The notes: generated from the sequence alone by a model not told the origin. DNA of 64,000 bases from Taenia hydatigena (GCA_036345935.2 JADWOT020000858.1:62001-126000), one strand, 5' to 3'. Numbered from the stretch's first letter, positions 35,751 through 49,030 are shown. Numbers and translations are program-made.

Positions 35751-36960
35751 CTTTGTCATGAATCCAGTTACATATTTGGCCTTAATTTAGGCAATTTGAC
35801 CGTATCTTTTCGATTTTGTCATTTAAAACTACTGGTAGCCAACGAATTATGAATTTTGACAACTTATGTTTAGTAGGCGGATTCAAGGCGAATGCCTCAA
35901 ATTTCCCCTATTTTAATGCCGGTACACATGGTATTTTTGCTCTAGAATCTTGTTTCGACTAAAATCATTTTTTCTCTTAGTGAGTGCGACTTGCTATACA
36001 TTAAATCACAGGAACATTTGCCTGCTTTAAGTCAAATGAAGAGTCTATAATAAACTCAAAATGACGGCTCAATAATTGATTGCTACCTACATTTTTGCAT
36101 GAGGAGGTATCAATCCTTCATAGCACAAATTTGTCCCATAATAATATGATTACAAAAAGTCCTGCCAAAATCTTTGACATTCATTGTTACAGTTTCAATC
36201 GTTGCCACGTTTCAGTGCACCAACTTTGCCAGTTTTGACATTTTGCCACCGACTTACTTTCTGTTAAATGCTGCCTCCTTAAAAGAAGTCCATTCCGACG
36301 ACTGTATATTACAAGGCATGCTTGTGCCGTATGCTTCGTTTATGAGCCTGGGCGAATTGTGCTTTCAAATTCAGCATTGTAGAATGTGATGATGGGTGGC
36401 AAATTTTTTGCTTGACTGCAATGGCAAGACGAGAGGATTCCGTCGCCAAGTCGACCTCACAGTCAACACTCAGCAATGTAAGCAATGTGAACTTCGCTAA
36501 CTCGGTAGCATTTTTCCCCTTCATTAGGCTTCTGTTGATAGACGCATGTCAAACGACGCGTTGCATTGCTAGTTACGCCATGTCCAGCACATGTCTTCAC
36601 TAGCAGCAATGACATTTGATGTTGCGGGAGTTAGCATCACTAAACTTTATTTGCACTGCGTCTAATTTGGGGGTCAAGGACAGTCATCCAAACGCAAAAG
36701 CACCTACTTCTTCGCATTGTCACTCAAGTGGTTATTCTGTTTATGTATTACGATTGTGGCCTAGAGTGTCCTGTGGTCTGATGACTTCTCCTGTGTGCTG
36801 TATATTTGCCATGCCTGAACGGCTAGGCTAGCTTGAGCTGCCGCATACAATGTGATCTTAATTTAGAACAATGCATAAGCATTCCAACGTGGCCAAGCTA
36901 AGTTAAGGCCTCCATTTCGCTAAAAAAACACAAAATGAGGAGGAAGCTTACGCTTTATTA
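35750..36960. other. Unassigned sequence
   Basis: By position it should correspond to about 16.0-17.5 kb of the left arm, but I could not align it convincingly. Frames of 60-71 codons, no motif. Confidence 0.4.
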
Positions 36961-39900
36961 GGTTGAGATTTGAGTGTTTTTTTTTCACTTCGCGAATTCA
37001 GGTGGGTCCCTTCAGGTTTATTATCGCACGTGCTAATACTGATATTTGCACACATCTGTAAATTGGGAGCTGTACCAAAACAAAGTAGTCATTTGGTCAA
37101 TAGAGAACTCGCTTTAGCAACGGCAAGTGAATTGCTGTATTTGAATAACTTCGGGCTAGATCACAGTGCAATCAATTCTGGAAAAGAGGTCAAAATAAAC
37201 CACTCGTTTTGGTTGGCGCACGCGATATGGTGTCAACTTTCCAATCTCGAACAGACTGGCACGCAATGGATGACTCGTTCAAGTTCTTATCACAGGGACT
37301 CGATCTGATGTAGGCCTAATGGTATACATTCGACTATAATGTTCATGCTCTTCAACAAGCATCTGTGCTAACCTCTTCCTATGCACTGAAGTTTAATTAC
37401 CCTGTAATGACTAAGATCATTTCCGACAGCAAGTTATGCCATTTTCGGTGGGCATTACGCAAGGATATCCTGCTACTTATTTTGTGCTCTTTCGAATTTC
37501 CCGGTAATGCCCTGTGTGACTGAATGCAACACGTGCAGATTCTAATGAGAGAAGCCGTAAATAATCGAGGAGTGAATGGCAGACTCGGCAAGGAGGCAAG
37601 CACACTAGAATGGAAAACAGCGTTTTGCCAATGCTGAAAAAACTTGTGCAATGAAATGCACAAGGTTCGAGTCGGACATACTTCCAATAAGCACAGCTGG
37701 GATATTGAACCTCATGGAGCACATCCGCTGCATAATGTGCGCCTGCGAATCTAGGCAGATTTGTTTTGCCATGCATCATGTCGTCATATTGCAACACAAT
37801 TTACAAGAATCACAACGTGCCTGCAATAACAAGACGACCAAATTTGGTCACCGGGATAAGGTGAGTTAATGCCCCATGCAGGAATTACAATGCAGTGTGT
37901 CCACTGGTTAGCATTTCCATTCCGATTGCTCAAGCGATTTACATCAAATATATATGTTTGCACACGTCAGCACACATTTGCGAGTGAAAATTTGCAGGAA
38001 ATGCGAAGAACAGTCCTTCCATCAAAGAAGACTTCTCTTCATCAGCGGTGGCAAGTTCACTGCTATGCTTGAATGAACTCGTTCAGAATGGCGAGGCTAT
38101 CACATGCTAGATTGGAGGCAACTTTGAATCACCCACACTGGCTGCAACGTGGCAGTCATGAGGTGAGAACATAGCTCAATGAAGCACAGCCGAGCTATTA
38201 AACCTTATTAAGGACATTCGCTTAATAAAATGCGAACAAAATTCAGAGTGACTTGTTTTGTTTTTTGAAATATTGCCACCTTGCAGCACAGTTCACTAGA
38301 ATTGCGTGTCTAAAATGACAAGACGAATAAGTTTTAGTCATTGGAATGAGGTGAGTTAATGCCTTGATCCAGGAATTACAAAATAGAAGCAAGTCGAGTA
38401 AAACAAACTCTAGCTCGAGTGCTTACTGGATATGTACTCCCACCAAGATACTTCAGGCGAATCGCGTCGGTATTGGGTTCGCGCATGCCAACAGCGGCGA
38501 TTTCACTGCACTGCTTGAATAAATTCGTTCAGAATGGCAAGGCTATCACACATCAGATTGGAGGCATATTTACAGTACCCACACTGGCTGCATCTTGGTA
38601 GTCGTGAGGTGAGGTCATTGCCCTAAAAGAGACAGACAGGCAAAGTGTGGAGAGTTTAACTAAAAATCTTAAAGCAACGAATCTTATCAATGTCATTCTT
38701 GGATGCAAATAATTTCTGGAGGAGATGATGAGAAAGAGGAGAAAAATCTCATGCTCAATGAAGATAAAAGGGAGAAAGGCAGCTCGCAGTGGCGGTGGAT
38801 ACTCTCGCATTGGTTGTTCGCGATAGCGACTGAATAAATGGGACCACTTAAATCACTCTGCTTTATAAAGAAAACTGGTGGGCAGATCAGTGATGAAATG
38901 GAACATAACCATACAAGATTGTGCTAGGATCCTGGTGCTCAGGTAAACTGTTGCGATCTTGATTTTGGTGTCTTCCAACTTTGATCGTGAGGACTTGACA
39001 CTTCTGCTGGCAGTGAGTACGAATTGAATAAAGTGTCCTCGGGTGAGCAGTAATTTGCCTTCTTCTGGACCACACATCATTGCACGCCCGGTGTGTGTCA
39101 AATTCAACGGTGTTTTAGACCAATTTACTACCAAAGGAAGGAAATGGATTAATCCATAAGAAGACAGCAGGTGCAGAACCTATTTCGAATTGCAACTTTA
39201 GGTGCAAATAATACGGCTCGAAGCAAGTGGATGGGTTTCGACGAAACACTTCTTTTGCAATGTGGAGCTCAATCGAGTGAATACTGCCCTCGATCAGGTA
39301 GAATGAGATAAGAGAAGGAAGGGTTGGGTTGGGACCACGGACAGCCTTAATCTTACTACACCACTGCTTCAAAGCCATCTTATGACTTTGGACCTCGATT
39401 TGTGAAATCATCATTACCTTCCTCACGGGCTAAAGGTCAAAGGAGTAGATGCCAACCCGTCAACACTTCAAATGTACTTGTGAGTGATTCGGTCCCTTCA
39501 AATTAAGTGAACACTAATATTATCCATTTTCGGTCCCCCTTTATATGTTCTTCTAAGTAGCCAACCACATATGTCGAATATTAGACTTTCCGAAAACAAA
39601 CGTGATGAGCGCTTGTAATGGTAATGGACCACAAAAGGGTTAAATGGACGTAGCGATAGAGCTACAAATACGGTATCATCCTTTAAAATGTGACACCTAC
39701 TGTAAAAAGACTTGCACACAGCATTAATTAAGCATGCCTACATTGCGTCATTTTGTGCAATCATTAGTAAGAAGCGTGATCGGGGAATGTGGGAGTGCCC
39801 ACGCGTCTCATCACGCCAAGCGCACAGTCGATGCAGGCGGAATGGATTTGAAGACCATGGGCTAGATATCTCATAGGCTGAATTGAATGCGAATGATATC

Positions 39901-39908
39901 TATAAATG
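39901..39908 (+). promoter_or_regulatory. TATA-like box of the decayed gene copy
   Basis: TATAAATG, at the place equivalent to the TATAAATA of the arms and 37 bases before the ATG. Confidence 0.35.
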
Positions 39909-39937
39909 TGCCTAATTTGTGCGTGACAGCAATAGCA

Positions 39938-40014
39938 ATGTTGAGACGGTTATTCGACTCTGCCTTTTATTGCTTGTGGCCTCGGTTTTAAAGCTCAAAT
40001 TGGAGTAAGTGGTG
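39938..40014 (+). pseudogene. Frameshifted signal-peptide exon
   Basis: Aligns base for base with the exon at 19,965-20,043 and keeps the ATG and the GTAAGT donor. It has two single-base deletions, one right after the second codon and one near the end. The frame from the ATG loses the hydrophobic core and stops at a TAA after 17 codons. The deletions do not restore the frame. The exon is therefore dead as a signal peptide, although the splice site could still work. Confidence 0.7.
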
Positions 40015-40509
40015 GTAAGTTGCCTTCTCACATATCACTTTCCACTGCATGTGTGAAGTAGTATTTTTTGCACACGGGAATTTTTACATCAGCCAATTTC
40101 TTTGCTTTATCTCCTATTTCTCTCCAAACTATGCAGTGTTCACTTCTTCACACACACACAAAACTACGCCCTACATTTTGAACTGTATTTGCAAGATTAC
40201 GGCGTCCACCTGCACAAGGTGAGGAGATTGGTAAAGGCCACATATTAGTGAATTCCGGCAGCTATCTATCTCCTACCTTTCCTTTAAATGCCATGCAATC
40301 ACAAAACTGTGCTCCTAAATGCAAAAGCAGTGTGCTTAAAGTTTGGCTCACTACTACACCGCTTTTTCTTTTCCTGTGAACTTTCAATAGATCTTCCACT
40401 TAGCATCAAATATTGATGAAGCACTGGGCTCATATCTACGCTCATACACATGCAAACCGCAAAGTCACAGCATTTTGCCCCCAATCATATAACAATCCAC
40501 TTTGCTTGG

Positions 40510-40930
40510 CATGCAAGTTTGCGCACACTGTGTACACCTAGTAGTAGGTAGCGCATTACGTCGCTGATGCCACAGCTCGACGCTTACACTTACGCGACAC
40601 GTGGGCAGTGAGGAGCACAAGAAAGCAGGAGTCGACTTGGCGCCAGATATGTCACATGTAGATTTGCTGAAGATGAGGAGTGCATTCTGGCAGGCCTTTC
40701 ATGCGGCCCCACCGATGTGCTAAGGATCTGCTCGCACATATCAATTTCTGTCGCCTATCACCTATCGTTAGTGACAGTTGTGGGCGAACAAACCACCGTC
40801 ATCGCAGACATTTCCAAAGTCACTAATGCCACAGATAATCAGTAATGCAGATGTTTGCGTTGGCTGTGAGGAAGAAGTGCGTGGCAACTGCAGCTACAAA
40901 TTCCACTCGAAGTTGGAATTCCAAGCATCA
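40510..40930 (-). repeat. Block K, inverted partner of 31.13-31.56 kb
   Basis: See the copy at 31 kb. It lies in the intron between the dead signal exon and the FnIII-like exon at 41.36 kb. Confidence 0.6.
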
Positions 40931-41359
40931 CAATCGCTTTTTTCCTTAAATTATCAAGGCGAAGACGCAGTCGTAAAATCGTAATCTCCATTTTATCCCT
41001 AGCTCTAAACTCAGCGCTATATCCTCAGTAAATATATCGAAAAAATTTGCACGCGATTCACTATGTCTAACGCCTGCATATATACTCATCGCATTTGTGT
41101 ATAGGCGCGACATTCTCGCCGACCGACTACGAGCCCCAACCTTCCAGTGCAATTTGAGATGACCGTTAGCTGATAACACCCTCTATCCCTTGCACGTAAC
41201 GCTACAGACAACCTTACTCTTGCATTTTGAGGGCAGACACACTGAAGTTCTGTTGAACACAGGCATTGATGCCATGCTGTTGGGACGTTATCACCCACAT
41301 GTGCGAGCTAAATGATTTAGGGTGTTAAAACATTCTAAGTGCACGATGCTGCATTTCAG
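40930..41359. other. Unassigned sequence before the second FnIII-like exon
   Basis: Probably the 3' part of an intron. It ends in the acceptor gctgcatttcag. Confidence 0.4.
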
Positions 41360-41574
41360 GCAACGTATCCAACAAGCCAGTGTTTCGGTGGGACCGCGTG
41401 GACTCTAATGCGTTCCGATTAACCTGGAATCCGCAGGCGTTAATCAGAGATAGCGCAAAAGTGGTTGCACTTGGTCGGTCTCATTTATGTAAAGTGTATG
41501 AGGCCTTCGCAAGTAGAAGGCTACTCCTAGCCATCCGTTTGCTCTTCAACTGGTTCGATCAAATAGGCAAGTAA
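41360..41574 (+). CDS. Second, diverged FnIII-like exon, internally shortened
   Basis: After a good acceptor (gctgcatttcag) the sequence read in phase 1 gives 71 codons ending in TAA. The first part, FRWDRVDSNAFRLTWNP, looks like strands A and B of an FnIII domain with its core Trp at residue 23. It is closer in style to the short FnIII domains of EG95/45W antigens than the 13.5-kb exon is. A later part (CKVYEAFAS) resembles strand F. About 30 residues in between (strands C to E) seem absent, and a normal phase-1 donor is not visible. Asn2-Val-Ser is a possible glycosylation site. The first exon upstream is frameshifted, so I think this is a decayed gene of a second subfamily. Confidence 0.45.
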
Positions 41575-41579
41575 TTAAG

Positions 41580-44500
41580 GTCATAGAGCTATCCATAAAC
41601 CTAACTTTTGCCAAGACCTTTTGGTCACATGGTTAGGATGGAATAGTAGTAGTAACTACGTTGCAGCTGAGTTGTTAATTTGTTATAATCTACCGCGAGC
41701 TGTGACGCGCATGCCATTTGGATGCATTGTCGGAATGCATACCAGTTAGTAACCGTAGTTTATCGCTGCGCACACGCAACAACACCCTCTGCAAAATGCG
41801 ATTTCTCATCAATGAGTAAAGCAGACTTTGAACAATGTATTTGGTGCGTTGTGATTGCAAAGGCAATTATTGTTGCATTAATCTTGCTACTGAGAACGTC
41901 ATATTAGTGTACTATATTGTCAAATAGTCAATAACCCATACTGAGTGACGCGAAACTGCGAGAATATTGTATAATGAACAAAATTTTGATGAATGAGTTC
42001 CGTCTACCTGACGCGATATGATCAAAGTGGCTGACTATGAGATACTACTAAGTCGATCTCACAGATCCTTCTTTTGCCTGCCCTTTGTAGGATGGTTCCC
42101 TTAAAATTTCCATCGTATTGCACCTAAAGGGAAGAGGTACTTAACGCATCGATTGTGACCACATCTTCTTGCAGACACCATGGTAGATGACTTAAACTAC
42201 TTACCGGCTATGGCAAACCACCACAACTTACTGATTTTGGGTCATAGAGCACTGCATGCATCGCATAACTGCAACAGTCACAAAAAGGTAAAGGAGGTTA
42301 AAAGGTGTCAGAGATTCAGCTAACAGTACAGTATAGCAATAAAGGCTGCAAAACTTGTTGCAATAGAGAGTAAAATAAGCATTCATTGTAGGTTGATAAC
42401 CGCACGGCAAAATGTGGTGATCTGCCTAAAATCGGGACACCTCTTTGTATTGTAAAATTGGCAACCGTATGGCGTCACATTTTTACAAGTAAATGTGTGC
42501 AGCGGCTGGTGATTTGGCTCGAAGCTTTTACTTGAAAAGCGATTTTGATTGGAACGACGAATGCGGACCAGTTGTCCTACCAGTTGCAGCGCGATTGCAT
42601 ATGAGTCATGGCAGCAAACTTCTCTAGACACATAATGAGTAATTTCGAGATTATAGGCTGAAATTAGTTGAAAGCATGCCTGTGTGCTACTCTCTGCTGC
42701 TTTTGCTGTTCATTCCCTTCGGTTGAAGGAAGTTCAAACTTGGTGAGTTCTAGCAAGATTGCCGAAAATAGGTTGATTAGAAGGAGCAGGGGTTACTTTA
42801 TGAGGATTTTGATTCCTGTTTCGAAAGCCGGGCCTAATAGTCACTTAGATAAATGCAAATCATGGACGAGGTCGTGAAAAAGGTAAACTGTTGATTAATT
42901 TCATTGTACTGAAGTCCATAGGGACTTTTGTTAGGAGAAGTCAATCAACTCAAAAATTATTTACCTTAATAAAATCAAGCATTAGTGAGAGTTTTACAGC
43001 GACTTGAGAGACATGTCATGCCAAAGGATGCTTGAGGTCTGTCAAACACTACCACACAGCCGAGACGTGTATGGGTGTGCTATTCAATTCCGGACGGTTC
43101 ATAAGGCCTTGTTGATGGCATTGAAACAAGTTTATGTTGTTTATCTTCTCCACATATGCAAAACTAAGAGCGCTATGCCACATCTCCTACCACCGAATCT
43201 ACTACGCATGCTGCCTCTTCGGCACGGCTCAAGGTTTGCCCTGTATGGTCTCATGATATCCCTGCAATATTAAGCAAGGTTTCTAAAAAGAGCATCACTC
43301 ATGAACAGTATGTAAATTTAAGCAAGACTATGATCACTTATAGCAAAAGAAACTTAGAGGCGCACACATTAACCAGCACTGCTCTATCATACATTTGTCT
43401 CACTATCACCATTTGGCGATTCGGCGCAATGAGTTGGATATCCGGAAAGCCAAAACGGATCTTTTCCTTTATCCATAGAGTAAGCAAAGTAGCCAACAAC
43501 CGATTCTCCTGTTCTAGCAATTTTATCAATTTCACTGTGTTTTTGGCAAAACTTTGCTTCGCCTTCCACGTGCCCATTCGCAAAAGAGCAACTGACTTGG
43601 GACGACATAATTGCAATCGCATCAGAGCAATGCCATCTTAAAAGTTAAAAAAGTGAACTTTAGTCTCTTCGCGACATAATGCGTAGTTTTTGTCTAGCCC
43701 TACATTTGGCAGCGCGGCTTAGTCAATCTCCACAGATTGCAACATTGAGCCAACGCATAACCCCTATGCCATGTCAGAGGCTGGGCAGACTCTGTACTTT
43801 GCAGATACATTTTCTGTCGGCTCAACATGGATTAACGCCTCAATAGAGATTCCTGTTAAAACAGTCGTTCTCAGTAGTAGAAGTAACGAGTCGCAACTAT
43901 ATCCGTGTCAAATCGATGTGGAAGACACAGAAAGACGCGGTATTTGCCTTCATATATCAAGACGGTGGGCAAACAACCCCGGCATGAGATAAGAAAATTT
44001 AAACATAGTTGCTTAGATCACTGGCGTTAATCCCTCCTTCTGTATTACTGATTTTACAGTCGTTGCTCCGAAAGAACCCAGCTGGCAACAGAAAACTTTG
44101 GTTTGGCTTGGAAGACTTGCCTAAAATATGGTACATGGTTAAGAAAAAAGCGGGAATAGATGTTTCGCATGCGATTGGGGAGGCATTTACAAGCAATCAG
44201 TCACTAGCATATTAATTTCTTCTTTATGCTTTACTTGGAATATCGTGCAATTTACCTATGTTAGGAGATGGCAAATGCAATAAACGGCCAGAGATCACGA
44301 TTCTCCTATGCGGGGTGAAATGGCAATAACAATGTCAACGCTGCCGTTAAAGGTTTTGCTGCTAATAGGTACATTTTCGGCTTGATAGGAAACTATTTCT
44401 TAGGCAGACATTGCAGCATGGCTATTGGAGCTTATAGCAGCAAGCAATGACTTACTTGATCAAGTGCACGGCCTTCGGAGGACTAATATAACGCCTCGCA

Positions 44501-45740
44501 GAATAAGTCGTGGATGCTTAAGGATACGCAGCTATTGTGATGATAGCGGCAAATAGATTTCATTCTTCATCACATTGCTCAGTCCACCATAAGATGTAAT
44601 TCATACCGAATAAAGTGAGTCGTTAGGTTGATCACTTGAAATGACGCATGCACTTCAGCAAGCATATAATATCTTAGCCACACAGAGGTAGCTGCAATGT
44701 GGATCCAGTAAGCGTAGTGGTAACCTCATATGTTCATCTGGGTGGCTTACAGATGATGTAAGCCATTGTTTTATGAGCAGTACGCAAGCAGAGAAGATGA
44801 AGCAGTGCGCACGTGGCTGCCTCAATAAGTTATGGGTGTCTTTCACGACAAGTATGCTTTGATAATTTACGCATTCATGGCCATGCATATTCCAGCTAGT
44901 CTATTTCCTGCAACGATGCATGGAGCATGGTGCCTGGTACTCGCCAGCTTAAAAATTCTAACGGATATACACTGAGCCGACTCCAAGATTTTGTGCAGGT
45001 ATTTTTACGCTCTCGACTGGTACTTTGGTACACGCCTTATGCAAGAAAAATCTAGCCCACCACAGTCCGCATTAGGATGGCTTATATTGACCTCGACCTT
45101 CCACACTCTTAGGCTTGGAGGCAAAGGCATAGTCAGATGTACACATTCTAAGTAGATTGCGTCTAGTAGCAGCAGTTACAATTGTATTCGATGTCACTTC
45201 TTCCACTGGTCGTTTTGATGTTGAAACTTGACCCACTTATCACCCATATTTTAAGAGTAGTTAAAGCAACTCTCCGATTGCAACAAGGTGGCTAGAAAAG
45301 CAAATAAGTTTAAGGTAAAATCCTGGATTTCCTTTAAATATCAACGGCAACTATGTCCAGTCACAAATTTGTGACGAAGATTGTGTTTTAATCTATCGCT
45401 CGATTTGTGATTTCTTTCTATTTTTAGATTTTTGGGATTGCATTTCGTACTCGACTAACTTTCTCATTTATAAATAATGCGGTGGTAACAAACGATAAGC
45501 GTTGTTGCGCGCCTCCATTTCAGCCGCTAAATTTAATGTCCGGACTGTGGCTTCAAGGCGACTGACAAGAATCTACGTGGTTGGGTGGTGGACTAGTTGC
45601 GAGTCGGAGGGAGAAATGATAGGCGTGCAAGCCACAGAAGTTAGAAAGCCATGTAACTAAAGGGAAGGAAATGAGTCTTCCGGATTGTGGTCGCGAAATC
45701 AGCTGGCAGGTGTGGATAGGAGGCTTAATTATCATTGCTA
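41580..45740. other. Unshared island, no gene recognised
   Basis: I found no copy of this stretch elsewhere in the window. Frames of 60-103 codons occur on both strands, the largest at 43,330-43,641. None has a motif or clear splice context. It separates the two halves of the duplicated cluster. Confidence 0.4.
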
Positions 45741-46340
45741 ACAGGCGACTGCTGGCCCGGTTTGTGTAGTCCCAGAAGAGTTATCTGATTGAGTGACATG
45801 CGAACCCGCCCCGGTTGCCAGGCAGCGTTGGTGATGTTGACAGAGTGATGATGGATGAAGCAGATTTGGTCTCACTGATTGCTAACCGCCCAACAGCTCT
45901 GCTGACTGAAAGGAGTTGAGTTGAGGCTACATGGCTGTAATTCACTTTCAGAACAAGCGAGGCAAATGTTGTCTCTTACCATCGCAGTCGACTCGAGACA
46001 GTCAGTTTTCTCCATGTAGTACGTAGGTGGCAAACAGCGGCAAGGATTTGCGTTCATATCACGCATTCAACCATGCGATTCCTTCTAGATTTCGTGGTTA
46101 ACAGGTGGTGCCCTCGTTCTCACCATTTGTCTACTTACCGATTCTATGCCCAACTTTGAAAAGTATTCTCTTAGTCGCTCTTTGCTATGCACCGCTTTAC
46201 GCAATCTAGCCGCTCTCCTCCACTGTTTCTCCATGTTCCAAGCAAATAGCCTTTCCTCCACTCCGTAGCTAAGTGTATCTTCACGCCTGAATGAGGGTCT
46301 TCATTTCATTGTGAAGAAGTGGGAACCACACTTGCCGTCA
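45740..46340. other. Local GC-richer patch with a possible exon on the minus strand
   Basis: Around 45,800-45,830 the sequence (gaacccgccccggttgccag) is richer in G+C than its surroundings. On the minus strand the frame 45,872-46,066 contains a good donor (gcgatg/GTAAGA). No family is recognised and no acceptor is convincing. Confidence 0.2.
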
Positions 46341-46345
46341 CGATT

Positions 46346-46552
46346 TCATTCCATCACACGTAGTCTTCCTTCATCACCCAACACCTCAGCACTGCTAGCA
46401 TCAAAACTGAATGTTAACGCTACTGATTTGCTGCTCTGTAACCATTGCGTGACAACGTCAGCATTGCTTAATGGATGAGGTTTAATGGTCATACCCTGAT
46501 GATGGATTGCCTGTGCAGGAGCAAATTCATCTTGCAGATACTTATTGCACAT
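46346..46552 (-). CDS. Unrecognised 68-codon frame in unshared DNA
   Basis: The translation has an even, protein-like composition (for example QWLQSSKSVALTFSFDASS) without cysteine or stop clusters, unlike most frames here. There is no paralogue in the window, no recognised domain and no clear splice signal, so it could be an exon of an unknown gene or chance. Confidence 0.2.
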   Translation of the reverse strand: MCNKYLQDEFAPAQAIHHQGMTIKPHPLSNADVVTQWLQSSKSVALTFSFDASSAEVLGDEGRLRVME

Positions 46553-46699
46553 TCACTTTTACCTTTCAGCACAAATTGGCCACCCTTTATGCTTACAATG
46601 CACTTGGCCAGACAGGGCAAGGCCTTTTTTTGTGCGGCTTGTAAGGTGAGCTGCTTCCATCATTCACAACTCGTTTGTTATTGCTGAAGTAAGCTTTTA

Positions 46700-47430
46700 T
46701 TGTAAAAGGATGATTAGGTGATGTACTTTGCTCTCTAGTTTATGGAAACATGATGCAAGCATATGCAACATGGGTATGCCGAATGCAGTCAGCTTTGCAA
46801 ACGGAACCTTTCAGCTATGACCAAGCAATCTCCGTATTTCCAGTATATGACAAGCCTCAATTTGGAGTAGGTGCATTAACATTATTTGAATCTGAATAAA
46901 TTCGTCAAGTGGTCGGTATTATCCCAGTCAACATGAATAAATTTGGAGCTGATGATGGTCAGTGTTTGCTGCCAGTGGCAAGTGCCTTTGAATCTATTTT
47001 GGGACATCATCCCCTCAAGATGAAAAGACTGCCTTGCAGCGACGGCGACCCTTCTTACAAAGAAAATTAATGTCAACTACACAGAGGCTAGGCGGGTTAT
47101 GCAGCGACATCTGAGTTGTCAAACTCCTGTAATTGGTTCTCTTTCTTAAAGGCATAAAAACGCGCAACAAGAGTCAGCAATATTTGCAGGTTTCACGAGT
47201 TTGCCACAAAATATATCGAGTCTAATCTGATCGTCGCAATGTAAATGAAGATTCCAAATGTTATCTTAGTAGATGGGATTTAGCGCATTACTTTTTAGGG
47301 CAAGGCTATGCTCGCATTGTCGTGAATTCTGAGTGCGCGTCCTCTCGTTGAGAAGAAACATGTCAAACAACATTTTAACCTAACCAAGAAACAGTTTGAC
47401 GCGGTGCGGTTGTTTGCATTCCACTGGTTT
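46700..47430. other. Unassigned sequence
   Basis: No repeat partner or gene seen. Confidence 0.4.
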
Positions 47431-47438
47431 CGCTGAAA

Positions 47439-47798
47439 TCAGCAGACCCAACAGCTGCCTTTTAGCATACGCTTGTACGAATTAAGGCAAATATGACTTG
47501 AAGAGAGTCGGCAAGCAGTCTGGATATCCCGCATCACTACTTCAATCGGATAAAAATGGAGATGTAATGACCTCTCAACCCTGTTGCAACCATTGCAACC
47601 TTTAGGGGTTGCATGAATTTGTTCCCATTTCTTGCAAGAAAGGAGGTCAAGATGAGTACTTCGTACGATATGCATCGTGGTAGCCAAGTCGCTGGGGGTC
47701 GCAGCCATCCTCCATGCGCTCCTATTTAATACGGAAGGCATGTGGCCGACAGGCTGATATGCCACTGCAGTGCCAAGTGAGCTATAACGGATTGGCAA
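47439..47798 (-). CDS. Unrecognised 119-codon frame, paralogue of 29,321-29,587
   Basis: Longer than its relative at 29 kb: it has seven extra codons after the RMAAT stretch and reads through where the other has TGA (CGA here) for a further 29 codons. The gap between them is a multiple of three. Shared motifs include KGCNGCN and HFYPI. No domain is recognised, and whether it is translated is open. Confidence 0.3.
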   Translation of the reverse strand: MPIRYSSLGTAVAYQPVGHMPSVLNRSAWRMAATPSDLATTMHIVRSTHLDLLSCKKWEQIHATPKGCNGCNRVERSLHLHFYPIEVVMRDIQTACRLSSSHICLNSYKRMLKGSCWVC

Positions 47799-47899
47799 AA
47801 ATACACTGAAGCGGTTTTTATCACTTTAGGTTGTGTGTAAAAGAACTGACGGCATTTACTGCAATTTTCATTAGGTACATGCAAGCTCGCACTTGTTAA

Positions 47900-48500
47900 A
47901 TGCAGACTTTTCATTGGTAACATTCCACAATGTCTCCCTTCTCTCAATAACTTGGATGTGGTGCAAAATGAAACTCCAATCAAGCGATAATATTTGCCGA
48001 AATGCCGTAACTCTCCTGGTGAAGAGGAAGATCAACCTCAAGCGATGCATTTCTGAGAATTAGCATCCACCAACACATGACTAGCCCGCAAATAGTTCCA
48101 AACAGTGACAAAGCGACTGCTTTAGTATTCTGGTCGCCTTGAATTTGCGAGCTTGATGTCGCAAGCATGATTAGGGTATGTGGAGACTGGCAGTCGTCCC
48201 GTGGTGATATGCGTACCTACAAGGTAATCCTACTCAGGTGACTAAAGTAGGGGCCACTTGAGTTCCACTTAGAACTAAGGCACGCTCTCGTGCTTTATAG
48301 CAGTCCCCCTCGGATCACAAACTAGTTAGCTAACAGCCAATAATGACGCCGGCTATGTCGCTGCGATGCGGAAAACAAACCAGCAGAAGGGAGTGCTCGT
48401 CGCTCACACCCATTAAGATTTCCCCAGTTGAATGGGATGCAGGCTTGTTTCTAACTCAGATCATTACTCAGGTCTATAAATGAAGACTATTCTCCGCAAT
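47900..48500 (+). repeat. Block B, third copy (direct, diverged)
   Basis: Direct relative of 4,640-5,240; landmarks are aatatttgccgaaatgccgt and the stretch agaagggagtgctcgtc. Confidence 0.65.
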
Positions 48501-49030
48501 ATATGTTTAACAGCCCAGTAGTGGTGAAAGCGGACTTCTTTTCTTACAACAAGCTTCCAATTTTCAAAGTGAACGAATCACTGAAGCACCCATTATGTGA
48601 CTGCCTGCAACCAAATGCAGGCTAGTCTCATCATGATGAATTATAGTTTATTCGCTGCTCCTTGATTTTTTATAGCCAGCACGATTACTCTACTAGTACG
48701 ATGCTCTCTTAAGTGTTGCGATCTTAGCACAAAGTGGCGTTTAAGTCAAGGCATTGCATTACTCGACTTATGTTGAACTAGTTTTGGATGACTGGACATA
48801 ATTGCTGCTCAATAAATTATTTATTTTGCTCTTCTCTCATTCCAAATGCAACATCATAACCTTGTCAATTGCAGTGGAAGTAAGATTCGAAGAGCTCTGG
48901 CTAAGATCCTTTTCATACCTTAGTTCCTTTACGTAGATTTTGTAAGCTCAACCGGACTGTCCTAGGAACCGAACTTGCATGTTCATCTTTGTAGAGGAAA
49001 CGAATGCCAATGAAGGCAAATGTTTCTTGC
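48500..49030. other. Unassigned sequence
   Basis: Nothing recognised. Confidence 0.4.

Larger units (their letters stand above)
36960..40480 (+). repeat. Block G, spacer copy (direct, diverged)
   Basis: Direct relative of 17,550-20,480, about 20 kb away, with many substitutions and some insertions (for example near 38.2-38.5 kb). It carries the decayed promoter and signal exon below. Confidence 0.75.

Noticed and set aside
37655..37680. tRNA B-box-like word ggttcgagtc
   Set aside because: No A box, no acceptor stem and no cloverleaf can be drawn; the arm copy at 18.2 kb changes the key bases.
43330..43641. 103-codon frame considered as a gene
   Set aside because: Overlapping open frames on both strands, no motif and no paralogue to test constraint.
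44009..44215. Acceptor-like tgattttacag followed by an open frame, considered as another FnIII exon
   Set aside because: In phase 1 it stops after about 21 codons and no FnIII core residues line up.
45740..46340. GC-richer patch considered as a retrotransposon fragment
   Set aside because: No reverse transcriptase, integrase or protease motif and no terminal repeats seen.
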